Below, piece after piece: positions 1-9,710 of a stretch of 64,000 bases of DNA. The translations under genes and the position numbers were made by a program. This stretch comes from Seongchinamella sediminis (GTDB lineage Bacteria; Pseudomonadota; Gammaproteobacteria; Pseudomonadales; Halieaceae). The DNA is taken from positions 124,001-188,000 of the forward strand of contig NZ_QRAN01000008.1 of the NCBI RefSeq assembly GCF_003457605.1. The letters run 5' to 3'. Within the stretch, counting starts at the first letter, position 1, and the number at the start of each line of letters is the position of its first letter. Under the pieces are notes generated by a model. That model saw only the letters and a list, made by a program, of their open reading frames with translations, did not search any database and was not told where the DNA came from.

Positions 1-959
1 ATTCCGATACCCCCGACCAGCAGGATCCACCAGGGCATTACCGACTTGCTGGCGATCTCGCCACCGGATTGCACGGTGCTGACGATGGCTGCCAGGGGGC
101 CGACAGCGTTGGCCACGTCGTTGGAGCCGTGGGCAAAGGCCATGGAGCAGGCGGTGAATACCATTAGCACCGCGAACACGCGTTCCACGCTGCCGAAGCG
201 GTTCTCATGGTCGTGGTCGTCCTGGATCCTGCGCAGCAACATGGCCCCGAGGGCGGCCACCAGCAGGCCCAGCAATGCGGAGATGGGAACCGCATTGGCA
301 AACCTGCTGCCCAGGCCCAGGTCGAACTCCAGGCCCACATGTTTCAGGCCCTTGAGCAGCGTCACCATGGAAATCATGAAGCCCACCATCCACATGTAGA
401 CCGGAATGAACTTCTTGGCCCGGCGGAAGGGGTCCTCGGTATCGAGAATGAATATTTTCACGCTCATGAACAGGCCGAAGGAAATGCTGCCGGCCAGCAC
501 TGGAGACACCACCCAGGAGGCGACGATACTGCCCACCTTGCCCCAGTGGATGGCATCCACCGAGATGCCCACCGCGGCAAAGCCGACGATGGCGCCGACG
601 ATGGAGTGGGTGGTCGACACCGGCCAGCCCTTGATGCTGGCGATCAGCAGCCAGGTTCCCGCCGCCAGCAGGGCCGACATCATGCCGTACACCATGAGCT
701 CGGGGTTGCCCTCCATCACCTTCGGGTCGATGATCCCCTTGCGGATGGTCGAGGTGACCTCGCCGCCGGCCAGGTAGGCGCCGAGGAACTCGAACACCAT
801 GGCGATGAGAATGGCCTGCTTGATGGTAAGGGCGCGGGAGCCGACCGAGGTGCCCATGGCGTTGGCCACGTCGTTGGCACCGATGCCCCAGGCCATGAAG
901 AAGCCGAACATGCAGGCCATGATGAGAAAGACGGTGCCGTATTGCGCGATAATTTCCAT
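1..959 (-). CDS. Inorganic phosphate transporter, PiT family (3' end cut by window edge)
   Basis: Inner-membrane low-affinity phosphate permease of the PiT/PitA family. Reading the minus strand from ATG at 959 gives about 319 codons with no stop before the window edge, so the C-terminus is missing. Both PiT signature repeats are visible: GANDVANAMG at residues 27-36 and a second FAHGSNDVAN at about 275-284, the internal duplication typical of the family. Hydrophobic helices alternate with short polar loops. The start is preceded by AGGGGCAGAAAGC. It begins 14 bp downstream of the DUF47 gene on the same strand, so the two are probably cotranscribed, a common pairing. PitA-like is likely; substrate specificity is inferred from the family. 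Confidence 0.93.
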   Translation of the reverse strand, partial: MEIIAQYGTVFLIMACMFGFFMAWGIGANDVANAMGTSVGSRALTIKQAILIAMVFEFLGAYLAGGEVTSTIRKGIIDPKVMEGNPELMVYGMMSALLAAGTWLLIASIKGWPVSTTHSIVGAIVGFAAVGISVDAIHWGKVGSIVASWVVSPVLAGSISFGLFMSVKIFILDTEDPFRRAKKFIPVYMWMVGFMISMVTLLKGLKHVGLEFDLGLGSRFANAVPISALLGLLVAALGAMLLRRIQDDHDHENRFGSVERVFAVLMVFTACSMAFAHGSNDVANAVGPLAAIVSTVQSGGEIASKSVMPWWILLVGGIG

Positions 960-973
960 GCTTTCTGCCCCTG

Positions 974-1654
974 TTACTTGGCCAGCAGGATTTGCAGGCG
1001 GTCACCGACTTTTTCCGCGCAGTCGGCCAGTGTGCCCAGCAGGGCGGTGGCGCGATAGTAGAACATGACGTCTACCGGGGGCAGATCCGCTTCCAGCTTG
1101 AACAGCTTGCGCCTGAGGCTGAACTGCTGCTTGTCGGTGCGGCGCTCCAGCTTGTCCAGCTCCTTGATCATCGCCTCTACCCGCTTGACCTCGCGACCGC
1201 TGAAGCCCACCTCCAGCAGGTCGTCCAGCAGCTGGATGGAGGCCAGCGCCTGGCCACAGCAGGCCACGCTGCTGTCGGCCAGTTCCAGCACCGGCGGCAG
1301 TATTTTTTCGGGGAACTGCATATACCGGCCCATGACGATGCTGGCGAAGTCCTCGGCGGTATTGGCGACCTGGTCCTGGATGCTGACCAGGGTCAGCAGG
1401 TCGGAACGCGGCACCGGCAGGAACAGGCTGGTGGGCAGGTGGCGGCGGACACTGCGCTTGATCTTGTCGGCCCGGCCCTCGGCGTCCATGATCGCCTTGT
1501 GGGTGACTTTGGCCTTGTCCCAGTCGCCCTCGGCGGTTGCCCGGATCAGGTCAGGCAGGTATTCGGCCGCTTCAAAGGCGACCTGCATGTGCTCTTGAAT
1601 GGGGCCTATGGGCGAGCGTCCGAACAGGCTTCCCAGCGGGTTTATGCTGGCCAT
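974..1654 (-). CDS. DUF47 / PhoU-like phosphate transport accessory protein
   Basis: A 226-residue cytosolic all-helical protein of the DUF47 (TIGR00153, YkaA) family, which resembles PhoU and is usually paired with a Pit transporter. The start MASINPLGSLFGRSPIGP is chosen because GGAGA lies 8 bases upstream and the family begins this way; a longer reading frame up to 1717 has no ribosome site. Helix-rich segments with repeated acidic and basic residues fit the two three-helix bundles of PhoU-like folds. It lies directly upstream of the phosphate transporter in the same operon. A role in modulating the transporter is inferred from family context. Confidence 0.9.
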   Translation of the reverse strand: MASINPLGSLFGRSPIGPIQEHMQVAFEAAEYLPDLIRATAEGDWDKAKVTHKAIMDAEGRADKIKRSVRRHLPTSLFLPVPRSDLLTLVSIQDQVANTAEDFASIVMGRYMQFPEKILPPVLELADSSVACCGQALASIQLLDDLLEVGFSGREVKRVEAMIKELDKLERRTDKQQFSLRRKLFKLEADLPPVDVMFYYRATALLGTLADCAEKVGDRLQILLAK

Positions 1655-1852
1655 TGGGGTCTCCGGGCTGCGGTACTTTGTGGGGCGCAGTATAGGAAGA
1701 ATGGGGCGCGCTGTCATAAAAACGTCAGAATTACCTCATCCTGGCAAATGCGCCAGTTAGCAGGCGGCTGCCCCCGGGGTGCTGTGCTAGCATTGACCTC
1801 TGCGCCGGCGAGATGAGCATTCGCTGGCGTGACAACCACAGGAAAGGGCAAC

Positions 1853-3628
1853 ATGGCGACAAATTTCGGTGAGCAGGCAATGGAGCACCGTCTCGAACTG
1901 GCCCCGCTCGCCCGGCAGCTGCACGATGATGGCCGCCTGTCGGGGGCCGACCTGCAGCACATCAGCAGCAATGCCCGGGTCAAGGTGCACCCGCTGATTT
2001 ACCTGGCGGAGCAGAAACTGCAGGATCAGGGCCGGCCGGGCAAAGCCCTCGACATGGACAGCCTGCTGGCGTGGCTCGGTGACCGCACAGGGCAGGCCGT
2101 GTACCTGATCGACCCCCTGAAGATCAATGTCACCGCGGTTGCCGAGGTGATGTCCCAGGCCTTTGCCGAGCGCCACCGCATACTGGCGGTGGAGGTCCGC
2201 GATGACGAGGTGTGGATCGCCTCGGCCGAGCCCTATATCCGCTCCTGGGAAAGCAACCTGGAGCATGTGCTGCGCAAGCGCATCCGCCGGGTGCTGGCGG
2301 ACCCGCGGGATATCGCCCGCCACACCGCCGAGTTCTACACCATGGCGGGCTCCGTGCGCGGCGCGCGGGGCAGCGAGCGACTGGACAAGCGCCCAGGGAC
2401 CTCCAACCTGGAGCAGATGCTGGAACTGGGCTCCATGAAGGAACCCGATGCCAACGACCAGCACATCGTCAATATCGTCGACTGGCTGCTGCAGTACGCC
2501 TTTGAACAGCGCGCCAGCGATATCCATATCGAACCTCGCCGCGACGTGGGTAATGTGCGCTTTCGCATCGATGGTGTCCTGCACAGTGTTTATGAGCTGC
2601 CCCAGCAGGTCAGCGCCGCGGTGTTAAGCCGGATCAAGATCCTCGGGCGGATGGACGTGGCGGAAAAGCGCCGGCCCCAGGACGGCCGCCTGAAAACCCG
2701 CGGCCCCGAGGGCAATGAGGTGGAGCTGCGCCTGGCGACACTGCCCACCGCCTTCGGTGAAAAGCTGGTCATGCGGATTTTCGACCCGGAGGTGCTGCAA
2801 AAAAGTTTCGAGCAGCTGGGACTGGCGGAGGATGACCTGGCCCGCTGGGACCATATGACCAGCATGGGTAATGGCATTGTGCTGGTGACCGGCCCTACCG
2901 GGTCCGGCAAGACCACAACCCTGTATTCCACCCTGCGCCAGCTCGCCACCGAGCAGGTTAACGTCTGTACCATCGAGGACCCGATCGAAATGATGGAGGA
3001 GTCCTTCAACCAGATGCAGGTCAACCACGGCATCAAGCTGGATTTTGCCTCCGGGGTGCGGGCCCTGATGCGCCAGGACCCGGATATCATCATGATTGGC
3101 GAGATCCGTGACCTGGAGACGGCCAACATGGCGGTACAGGCCGCCCTCACCGGCCACCTGGTGCTGTCCACCCTGCACACCAACGACTCCCCCAGCTCCA
3201 TTTCCCGGATGCTGGAGCTGGGCGTGCCCGCCTACCTGATCAAGGCTACCGTCAGGGGCATTATGTCCCAGCGCCTGGTGCGCATACTGTGCGAGCACTG
3301 CAAGACCTGGGAGCCGCTGGAGCCGGACGCCTGGCAGCAACTCACAGCCCCCTTTGAGCTGGCTGCCCCGGAACAGGCGGCCAGGCCGGTGGGCTGCAAG
3401 GAGTGCCGCGATACCGGCTACAGGGGGCGTCAGGGGATTTACGAGGTGCTGGTCAACAGTCCGCAGTTACAGCAGGAAATCCACTCCCAGCTGGAAACCG
3501 CGAGGGTGCGCCGGATCGCCATGAGCGAGGGTATGAAAACCCTGCGCCTGTCCGGCGCCGGTCGGGTGGCCCGCGGCCAGACCACGATTGAAGAGGTGAT
3601 GCGGGTAGCGCCGGTACTGGATAGCTGA
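1853..3628 (+). CDS. GspE/PilB-family type II secretion / type IV pilus assembly ATPase (stand-alone)
   Basis: A 591-residue AAA-type traffic ATPase. The N-terminal part (to about residue 165) resembles the MshEN/T2SSE N domain. The core carries Walker A GPTGSGKTT at about 347-355, an Asp box, a Walker B segment with DPDIIMIGEIRD, and the His box LSTLHTNDS. A zinc-type tetracysteine (CEHC at about 480, CKEC at about 515) is typical of GspE/PilB. ATG at 1853 is preferred over an upstream GTG at 1829 because AGGAAAGGG sits 4-12 bases before it. No pilin, GspF/PilC or other secretion gene is nearby, so its partner system is not known from this window. It is followed after 13 bp by glnE. Confidence 0.88.
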   Translation: MATNFGEQAMEHRLELAPLARQLHDDGRLSGADLQHISSNARVKVHPLIYLAEQKLQDQGRPGKALDMDSLLAWLGDRTGQAVYLIDPLKINVTAVAEVMSQAFAERHRILAVEVRDDEVWIASAEPYIRSWESNLEHVLRKRIRRVLADPRDIARHTAEFYTMAGSVRGARGSERLDKRPGTSNLEQMLELGSMKEPDANDQHIVNIVDWLLQYAFEQRASDIHIEPRRDVGNVRFRIDGVLHSVYELPQQVSAAVLSRIKILGRMDVAEKRRPQDGRLKTRGPEGNEVELRLATLPTAFGEKLVMRIFDPEVLQKSFEQLGLAEDDLARWDHMTSMGNGIVLVTGPTGSGKTTTLYSTLRQLATEQVNVCTIEDPIEMMEESFNQMQVNHGIKLDFASGVRALMRQDPDIIMIGEIRDLETANMAVQAALTGHLVLSTLHTNDSPSSISRMLELGVPAYLIKATVRGIMSQRLVRILCEHCKTWEPLEPDAWQQLTAPFELAAPEQAARPVGCKECRDTGYRGRQGIYEVLVNSPQLQQEIHSQLETARVRRIAMSEGMKTLRLSGAGRVARGQTTIEEVMRVAPVLDS

Positions 3629-3641
3629 GATACGACAACCA

Positions 3642-6530
3642 ATGAGCCTTGTAACTGAACACCTGCCCGGGGAGCTGGCGCCACAGGCCCTGACTGCCTG
3701 GGGACATATTCTCGAACGGGCGAGCGCGGAGGAGGGCCAGGCGCTGCAGGCTGCCACCGCCGCGGCGCCGCTCAGCAGCCAGCTGGCCACTGTGCTTGCC
3801 TGCAGCCCGTTCGTGGCCGGGCTGGCCCGGCGCAAGCCGGCCATGCTACTGGACCTGTTGCAGGGAGACAGCCTGCAGCAAAGCCTGCCCGACACCGCTT
3901 TTCGCGAGCAGTTGCAGGCAGCGCTGGAGCCGCCGGAGGTGGAACTGGGGGTGGTATTGCGCTGTTTCCGCCAGCGCCACATGTTGCGCATTGTGTGGCG
4001 GGATTTCTGTCGCCTGGCCGATACCCTGGAAACCGTGCGTGATACCTCGCTGCTGGCGGAGGCCTGTATCGATATTGCCCTCGGCCGCATCCAGGCCGAG
4101 CTGGAAAAGCGCTTTGGCCGCCCGCTGGGCCGCAGCAGTGGCCAGCCGCAGCGGCTGATTGTGCTCGCCATGGGCAAGCTGGGGGCCCGCGAACTGAATG
4201 TGTCCTCGGATATCGACCTGATCTTCGCCTTTCCGGAGGCGGGCAGCACTGATGGTGAAAAGCGCCAGATCAGCAACGAGGAATTCTTTACCCGGGTGGG
4301 CCAGGGCCTGATAACCGCGCTGGACCAGGTGACGCCCGAGGGATTCGTATTCCGGGTCGACATGCGCCTGCGGCCCTACGGTGAAAGTGGGGCGCTGGTG
4401 CACAATTTCCACGCCCTGGAGGAGTATTACCAGGACCAGGGCCGCGACTGGGAGCGCTATGCCCTGATCAAGGCGCGGCCGGTCAGCGGTGACCCCCGGT
4501 ATGCCGAGCAGCTGATGCAGAGCCTGCGGCCCTTTGTCTACCGGCGCTATGTCGACTTCGGGGTGATCGAGAGCCTGCGCGGCATGAAGCAGATGATCAG
4601 CGCCGAAGTCCGCCGCAGGGGGCTGGATGACAATGTGAAACTGGGTCACGGCGGCATCCGGGAGATCGAGTTTATCGCCCAGTGCTTCCAGCTGATACGC
4701 GGCGGCCGCGACCTCGGTCTGCAGCAGCGCGAATTGCTGGTGGTGCTGGAAGAGTGCGTGGACCTGGGTTGCCTGCCCCGGGAAGTGGCCGGGGAATTGC
4801 GCGCCGCTTACCTGTTCCTGCGCGACAGCGAACACGCCATCCAGGGCTACCAGGACAAGCAGACCCAGGAGTTGCCCGCGGATGCCGTGCCGCGCCAGGC
4901 CATGGCCCACGTCATGGGTTTCCCCGCCTGGGACGCCTTCGCGGAGGCCCTCGGTGCCCACCGCCAGCGGGTGTCCGCGCATTTTTCCAACCTGATCGCG
5001 CCGCCGGAAGACGAGCAGACGCCGGCCGAGGCCCTGGAGGACGTGGGCCTCTGGGCTGACGACATGGACGCGGACTCGCTGGCCGAACTGGGCTACCAGG
5101 ACCCGGAGCAGAGCCTGCAACTGCTGCAGGATTTTCGTGGCAGCGGCCGGGTGGTTTCCCTGCAGGCGGTGGGCAGGGAGCGACTGGACCAGTTCATGCC
5201 GCTGCTGTTGCGGGCCTGTGCCGAGGTCGAGCAGCCGGACCTGGCCCTGCAGCGCCTGCTGCCGCTGGTGGTTGCGGTAGCCCGGCGCAGCGCCTATCTG
5301 GTGTTGCTGGTGGAGAATCCGCCGGCCCTGGGGGAACTGGTCTCCCTGTGCATCGCCAGCCCCTGGATCGCCGACCTGATGTCCCGGCATCCGGCATTGC
5401 TCGACGAGTTCCTCGATCGCTCCAGCCTGTATACCGCCCCCGACAAGGAGGTCCTGCGCTGCGAACTGAGCCAGCAGGTGGCGAGACTCGCCACCGATGA
5501 CCTGGAAGCGCAAATGGATGCCCTGCGCTATTTCAAGGCCTCCCAGGTATTGCGGGTGGCGGCCAGCGAAATCGCCGGGCGCCTGCCGGTGATGAAGGTC
5601 AGCGACAACCTGACCTGGATCGCCGAGGTGATTCTCGAGCAGGTGCTGGCGGTGGCCTGGGCGGACCTGACCCGCAAATACGGCGAACCACAGCGTGAGG
5701 GCGAGGGCTATGGCTTTGCTGTGTTTGGCTACGGCAAGCTGGGCGGTATCGAACTGGGCTACGGCTCCGACCTCGACCTGGTGTTTATCCAGGACGGAGT
5801 CCGCGGTGCCACTGACGGTGAGCGGGGCATCGATAACACGGTGTTCTATATGCGCCTGGCGCAGCGCATGATTCACATTCTGGAAGCGCGTATGTCCCTG
5901 GGACAACTGTACGAGGTGGACATGCGGCTGCGCCCGGATGGCGACTCCGGATCGCTGGTGCCCAGTGTCGAGGGCTTTGCCAGTTACCAGCAGAACAATG
6001 CCTGGACCTGGGAACACCAGGCACTGGTGAGGGCCCGGTTCGCCGCCGGCGACCCGCGGGTGGCGGAGCGGGTCGAGCAGGTGCGCGAGGAGGCGCTGTG
6101 CCGGGTGCGGGACCCGCAGGAGCTGGCGCTGGACGTGGTGAAAATGCGGCGTCGCATGCGCGAACACCTGTTGCCCCGGGAAGTGGAGGATACCTTCAAC
6201 CTGAAGCAGGGCACCGGTGGCATGGTCGACATCGAGTTTATGGTCCAGTACGCGGTACTGGCCTGGGCCAGCAGTACGCCGGCGCTGGCCCGCTGGTCGG
6301 ACAATGTGCGCATACTGGAAGTACTCGGTAACGAAGGTCTGCTGGCCGAGGATGAAGCCGCCGCGCTGACCCAGGCCTACCTGGACTATCGCGGTGCGGC
6401 CCACCAGCTGGCCCTGCAACAACTCCCCGGGGAAGTCCCGGCAGAGCTGTTTGCCAGTGACCGGGCCAGGGTGAGTGCCCAGTGGCAGGCGCTGCTGGGC
6501 GCTGCCGAGCAGGAAGGCAGCGAATCGTGA
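3642..6530 (+). CDS. glnE: Bifunctional glutamine synthetase adenylyltransferase/deadenylylase
   Basis: A 962-residue cytosolic regulator that adenylylates and deadenylylates glutamine synthetase in response to PII. Two nucleotidyltransferase domains are evident. One, around residues 178-195, has GARELNVSSDIDLIF. The other, around 695-715, has GKLGGIELGYGSDLDLVF; both retain the paired metal-binding aspartates. Helical PII-responsive regions lie between and after them. Length matches the usual 940-980 residues. It lies 13 bp after the GspE-like gene, and its TGA overlaps the GTG start of waaF, so it may be the first gene of the LPS core operon, as in Pseudomonas (where ilvE intervenes). Confidence 0.97.
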   Translation: MSLVTEHLPGELAPQALTAWGHILERASAEEGQALQAATAAAPLSSQLATVLACSPFVAGLARRKPAMLLDLLQGDSLQQSLPDTAFREQLQAALEPPEVELGVVLRCFRQRHMLRIVWRDFCRLADTLETVRDTSLLAEACIDIALGRIQAELEKRFGRPLGRSSGQPQRLIVLAMGKLGARELNVSSDIDLIFAFPEAGSTDGEKRQISNEEFFTRVGQGLITALDQVTPEGFVFRVDMRLRPYGESGALVHNFHALEEYYQDQGRDWERYALIKARPVSGDPRYAEQLMQSLRPFVYRRYVDFGVIESLRGMKQMISAEVRRRGLDDNVKLGHGGIREIEFIAQCFQLIRGGRDLGLQQRELLVVLEECVDLGCLPREVAGELRAAYLFLRDSEHAIQGYQDKQTQELPADAVPRQAMAHVMGFPAWDAFAEALGAHRQRVSAHFSNLIAPPEDEQTPAEALEDVGLWADDMDADSLAELGYQDPEQSLQLLQDFRGSGRVVSLQAVGRERLDQFMPLLLRACAEVEQPDLALQRLLPLVVAVARRSAYLVLLVENPPALGELVSLCIASPWIADLMSRHPALLDEFLDRSSLYTAPDKEVLRCELSQQVARLATDDLEAQMDALRYFKASQVLRVAASEIAGRLPVMKVSDNLTWIAEVILEQVLAVAWADLTRKYGEPQREGEGYGFAVFGYGKLGGIELGYGSDLDLVFIQDGVRGATDGERGIDNTVFYMRLAQRMIHILEARMSLGQLYEVDMRLRPDGDSGSLVPSVEGFASYQQNNAWTWEHQALVRARFAAGDPRVAERVEQVREEALCRVRDPQELALDVVKMRRRMREHLLPREVEDTFNLKQGTGGMVDIEFMVQYAVLAWASSTPALARWSDNVRILEVLGNEGLLAEDEAAALTQAYLDYRGAAHQLALQQLPGEVPAELFASDRARVSAQWQALLGAAEQEGSES

Positions 6531-7570
6531 GCGGCCCTGGCGACAAGGTCCTGGTGGTTGGCCCCTCCTGGGTGGGTGATATGGTCATGTCCCAGGTGCT
6601 GTACCGGCTGTTGCAGCAAACCCGCCCCGGGGTGCTGATCGATGTGGCCGCGCCCGCCTGGAGTGAGCCGTTACTGGCGCGCATGCCCGAGGTCCGGCGG
6701 GCAATTACCAAGCCCATCGGCCACGGCGAGCCGGCACTGGGGCGCCGCTGGAAGCTGGGGCGGGCGCTGCGCGGGGAGGGCTATGAGCAGGCCATTCTGC
6801 TGCCCAATTCCTTCAAGAGCGCGCTGCTGCCGCTGTTTGCCGGCATTCCCCGGCGCACCGGCTGGCGCGGTGAAATGCGCTACGGCCTGCTCAACGACCT
6901 GCGCTCGCTCGACGCGCAGCGCTATCCGCTGATGGTGCAGCAGTTCGCCGCCCTGGGCCTGGAACCGGGGGCGCCACTGCCGGCGCAATTGCCTCCGCCA
7001 CGGCTGGTGGTGGACGCGGCACAGGCCGCCGCTTGCCGGGATAAGTTCCGGCTGGATAGTGAGCGTCCGCTGCTGGCCCTGTGCCCTGGCGCCGAGTTCG
7101 GCTGGGCCAAGCGCTGGCCGGCACAGCACTACGCGGAACTGGCCCGTCATTACATCGACCGGGGCTGGCAGGTTCTGCTATTCGGTTCCGGCAATGACCA
7201 GCCGGTGACGGCCGAGATTGTCGCCGCCTGCGGCGCCAGTACCCACTGCCTGGACCTGGCCGGCCGGACCACCCTGGCGGAGGCGGTCGATATGCTGTCC
7301 CTGGCCACCGCCGTGGTCAGCAACGATTCGGGGTTGATGCACATTGCGGCGGCCCTGTCGCGCCCCCTGGTGGTGATTTATGGCCCCACCTCACCGGGCT
7401 TCACCCCGCCGCTCAACGCCAACAGCGAGGTGGTGGTCAGCGACATCGACTGCGCCCCCTGTTTCCAGCGCGAGTGCCCGCTGCAGCACCACCGCTGCAT
7501 GCGCGACGCCCCGGCGTCCCTGCTTGCTGCTAAACTGGACGCCCTGTTGAACAGTAATCACGAGGACTGA
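6527..7570 (+). CDS. waaF: ADP-heptose:LPS heptosyltransferase II
   Basis: A 347-residue GT9 glycosyltransferase that adds the second L,D-heptose to the LPS inner core at the cytoplasmic face. The N-terminus has the GT9 motif GPSWVGDMVMSQ (residues 12-23) and the C-terminal half has the ADP-heptose site SNDSGLMHIAAALS at about 264-277, followed by YGPTSP. GTG at 6527 is chosen as the start: it overlaps the glnE stop (GTGA), AGGAAGG lies 8 bases upstream, and it gives the usual family length. It is tightly coupled to waaC (TGATG). Confidence 0.95.
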   Translation: MSGPGDKVLVVGPSWVGDMVMSQVLYRLLQQTRPGVLIDVAAPAWSEPLLARMPEVRRAITKPIGHGEPALGRRWKLGRALRGEGYEQAILLPNSFKSALLPLFAGIPRRTGWRGEMRYGLLNDLRSLDAQRYPLMVQQFAALGLEPGAPLPAQLPPPRLVVDAAQAAACRDKFRLDSERPLLALCPGAEFGWAKRWPAQHYAELARHYIDRGWQVLLFGSGNDQPVTAEIVAACGASTHCLDLAGRTTLAEAVDMLSLATAVVSNDSGLMHIAAALSRPLVVIYGPTSPGFTPPLNANSEVVVSDIDCAPCFQRECPLQHHRCMRDAPASLLAAKLDALLNSNHED

Positions 7571-8568
7571 TGCACGTCCTGCTTGTCAAAATGTCGTCCC
7601 TGGGTGATGTGGTGCACACGCTGCCGGCGCTGACCGATGCGGCGGCCAATGTCCCCGGCATTCGTTTCGACTGGGTGGTCGAGGAAGCCTTCGCCGAGAT
7701 TCCCGCCTGGCACCCGGCGGTGGACAAGGTAATCCCCATCGCCCTGCGTCGCTGGCGCAAGCACCTGCTGCGCGAGCTGACCGGTCCCGAGTGGCGTGAT
7801 TGCCGCAACCAGCTGCGGCGCGGCCACTACGATGCGGTGATCGATGCCCAGGGCCTGCTGAAAAGCGCCCTGGTAGCGCGGCTGGTGAAGGCGCCCATTT
7901 TCGGGCTGGACCGGCACTCCGCCCGGGAGGGGCTCGCCGCCCTGGCCTACCAGCACAGGATTGCGGTCCCTCGCGACATGCACGCAGTGGAGCGCACCCG
8001 CAGCCTGTTCGCCACCGCCCTGAATTACCCGCTGCCCGCCAGCCGGGGCGACTACGGCGTGCGCGAGGGCCTGATGGGCGGGAAGTCGCATCGCTCCGGG
8101 GGGCTGCTGTTCTTCCACGGCACCGCCCGGGCCGAGAAACTGTGGCCTGAGGATCACTGGATAGAGCTGGCCCGGCTGGCGGGGGCCGCGGATTATCCGG
8201 TCTGGCTGCCCTGGGGCAGTGAGCAGGAGAGGGAGCGGGCGGAGCGCATCGCCAGCGCCTGCGACAGCGCCAGCGTGCTGCCGCGGCTGGACCTGGTGGG
8301 GATCGCCGGCCTGCTGCTGGAGGCCAACGGTGCCGTCGCCGTCGATACCGGCCTCGGCCACCTGGCTGCGGCCCTGGATGTGCCCACCGTGTCGCTTTAC
8401 GGGCCTACCAGTACCCGCCTGATCGGCGCCTACGGCAAGAACCAGGTCCATATCGAGTCCCGGCTGGGGCTCGCCGATACCAGCGATCCGCTGGCGATGA
8501 TGCGTTCCATTACCCCGGCTCAGGTCTGGAGCGAACTGCAGCCTGTTATCGGCGGGCCCCAGTCATGA
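7570..8568 (+). CDS. waaC: ADP-heptose:LPS heptosyltransferase I
   Basis: A 332-residue GT9 enzyme that transfers the first heptose to Kdo2-lipid A. It starts MHVLLVKMSSLGDVVHTLPALTDA, the classic WaaC N-terminus, and has DTGLGHLAAALDVPT with YGPT at about residues 258-276. Its ATG shares one base with the waaF stop, and its TGA overlaps the waaG ATG by four bases. Order waaF-waaC-waaG-waaP is that of the Pseudomonas inner-core operon. Confidence 0.95.
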   Translation: MHVLLVKMSSLGDVVHTLPALTDAAANVPGIRFDWVVEEAFAEIPAWHPAVDKVIPIALRRWRKHLLRELTGPEWRDCRNQLRRGHYDAVIDAQGLLKSALVARLVKAPIFGLDRHSAREGLAALAYQHRIAVPRDMHAVERTRSLFATALNYPLPASRGDYGVREGLMGGKSHRSGGLLFFHGTARAEKLWPEDHWIELARLAGAADYPVWLPWGSEQERERAERIASACDSASVLPRLDLVGIAGLLLEANGAVAVDTGLGHLAAALDVPTVSLYGPTSTRLIGAYGKNQVHIESRLGLADTSDPLAMMRSITPAQVWSELQPVIGGPQS

Positions 8569-9710
8569 AGCTCGCCTTCCTGCTCTACAAGTATTTCCCC
8601 TACGGCGGCATGCAGCGTGACTTCCGCCGCTTTGTCGAGGAGGTGCAGAAGCGCGGCCACCACTGCCGGCTGTATTACATCAGCTGGCAGGGGGAGGAGA
8701 TTCCCGGCGCCGAGCTGCGCCGGGTTCCGGTGTCCGCCGGCAGCAACCACCGGCGCAACGAGCGCTTTTCCGCCTGGGTCGACAACGACCTGGCAGCGGA
8801 CCCGGTGGACGGGGTGATCGGCTTCAACAAAATGCCCGGGCTGGACGTGTATTACGCCGCCGACTCCTGCTACCTGGACAAGGCCTTGCGGGAGCGCGGC
8901 GCCCTGTACCGGCGCGGGGGCCGTTTCCGTCACTTTGCGGCCTACGAAGCTGCGGTATTCGGCCGCGACTCGAGTACCGAGATCCTGTTGATATCCGCCA
9001 CCGAGCAGGCCAAGTTCGAGCACCACTACCACACCCAGCCCGAGCGCATGCACATGCTGCCGCCGGGCATTTCCCGCGATCGCTGCGCCGGCCCCGACGC
9101 CCAGCAGCGCCGCCGGGCAAAGCGCGAGTCGCTGGCGGTGGCCGAGGGCGAACAGCTGCTGCTGTTTGTCGGCTCGGGTTTTATCAAGAAGGGCCTGGAC
9201 CGGGCCATTCGCGCCGTCGCCAGTGTCCGCGAGCAGCAGCCCCACCAGGGCATTCGCCTGCTGGTGGTGGGGCAGGACCGGGAGCGGCGCTTCCGCCGCC
9301 TGGCGAAAAAACTGGGCGTCGCCGACAGCGTCCACTTCCTGGGGGGGCGCGACGACGTTGCCGACCTGCTGCTCGCCGCCGACACCCTGGTGCACCCGGC
9401 GCTGGACGAAGCCGCCGGTATTGTGCTGCTGGAAGCGCTGGTGGCCGGCCTGCCGGTTATCTGCACCGATGCCTGCGGCTACGCCCATCACATTGCCGCG
9501 GCCAAGGCGGGCATGGTACTGCGCAGCCCCTTCCTGCAGGAGGACCTGGATGCGGCGGTGTTGCGCTCGCTGGACGGGGTCTACCGCTCCCAGTGCCGGG
9601 AAACCGGCCTGGTCTACGCCCGGCTCACCGATCTCTACTCCATGCACAGCACCGGCGCAGCGCTGATCGAGACCCTGGTTGCCCGCAAGCGGGAAGCCGG
9701 TAATGGCTGA
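8565..9710 (+). CDS. waaG: LPS core glycosyltransferase, GT4 family (WaaG-like)
   Basis: A 381-residue GT-B glycosyltransferase of family 4, likely the UDP-sugar:heptosyl-LPS transferase that adds the first hexose of the outer core. The N-terminus MKLAFLLYKYFPYGGMQRDF contains the glycine-rich donor loop, and the C-terminal domain has the E-x7-E element in DEAAGIVLLEAL at about residues 280-291. The ATG overlaps waaC by four bases and the end overlaps waaP by eight. The sugar transferred is inferred by synteny with Pseudomonas waaG and not proven by sequence. Confidence 0.88.
   Translation: MKLAFLLYKYFPYGGMQRDFRRFVEEVQKRGHHCRLYYISWQGEEIPGAELRRVPVSAGSNHRRNERFSAWVDNDLAADPVDGVIGFNKMPGLDVYYAADSCYLDKALRERGALYRRGGRFRHFAAYEAAVFGRDSSTEILLISATEQAKFEHHYHTQPERMHMLPPGISRDRCAGPDAQQRRRAKRESLAVAEGEQLLLFVGSGFIKKGLDRAIRAVASVREQQPHQGIRLLVVGQDRERRFRRLAKKLGVADSVHFLGGRDDVADLLLAADTLVHPALDEAAGIVLLEALVAGLPVICTDACGYAHHIAAAKAGMVLRSPFLQEDLDAAVLRSLDGVYRSQCRETGLVYARLTDLYSMHSTGAALIETLVARKREAGNG

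Noticed and set aside
205-1058. Open frames of 266 and 283 codons over the phosphate transporter region
   Set aside because: Out of frame with the clear PiT reading on the minus strand, which has both GANDVAN-type signatures.
3846-6422. Long antisense open frame of about 858 codons opposite glnE
   Set aside because: It mirrors the high-GC codon pattern of glnE, is His/Gln-rich with no domain, and glnE itself has complete family motifs.
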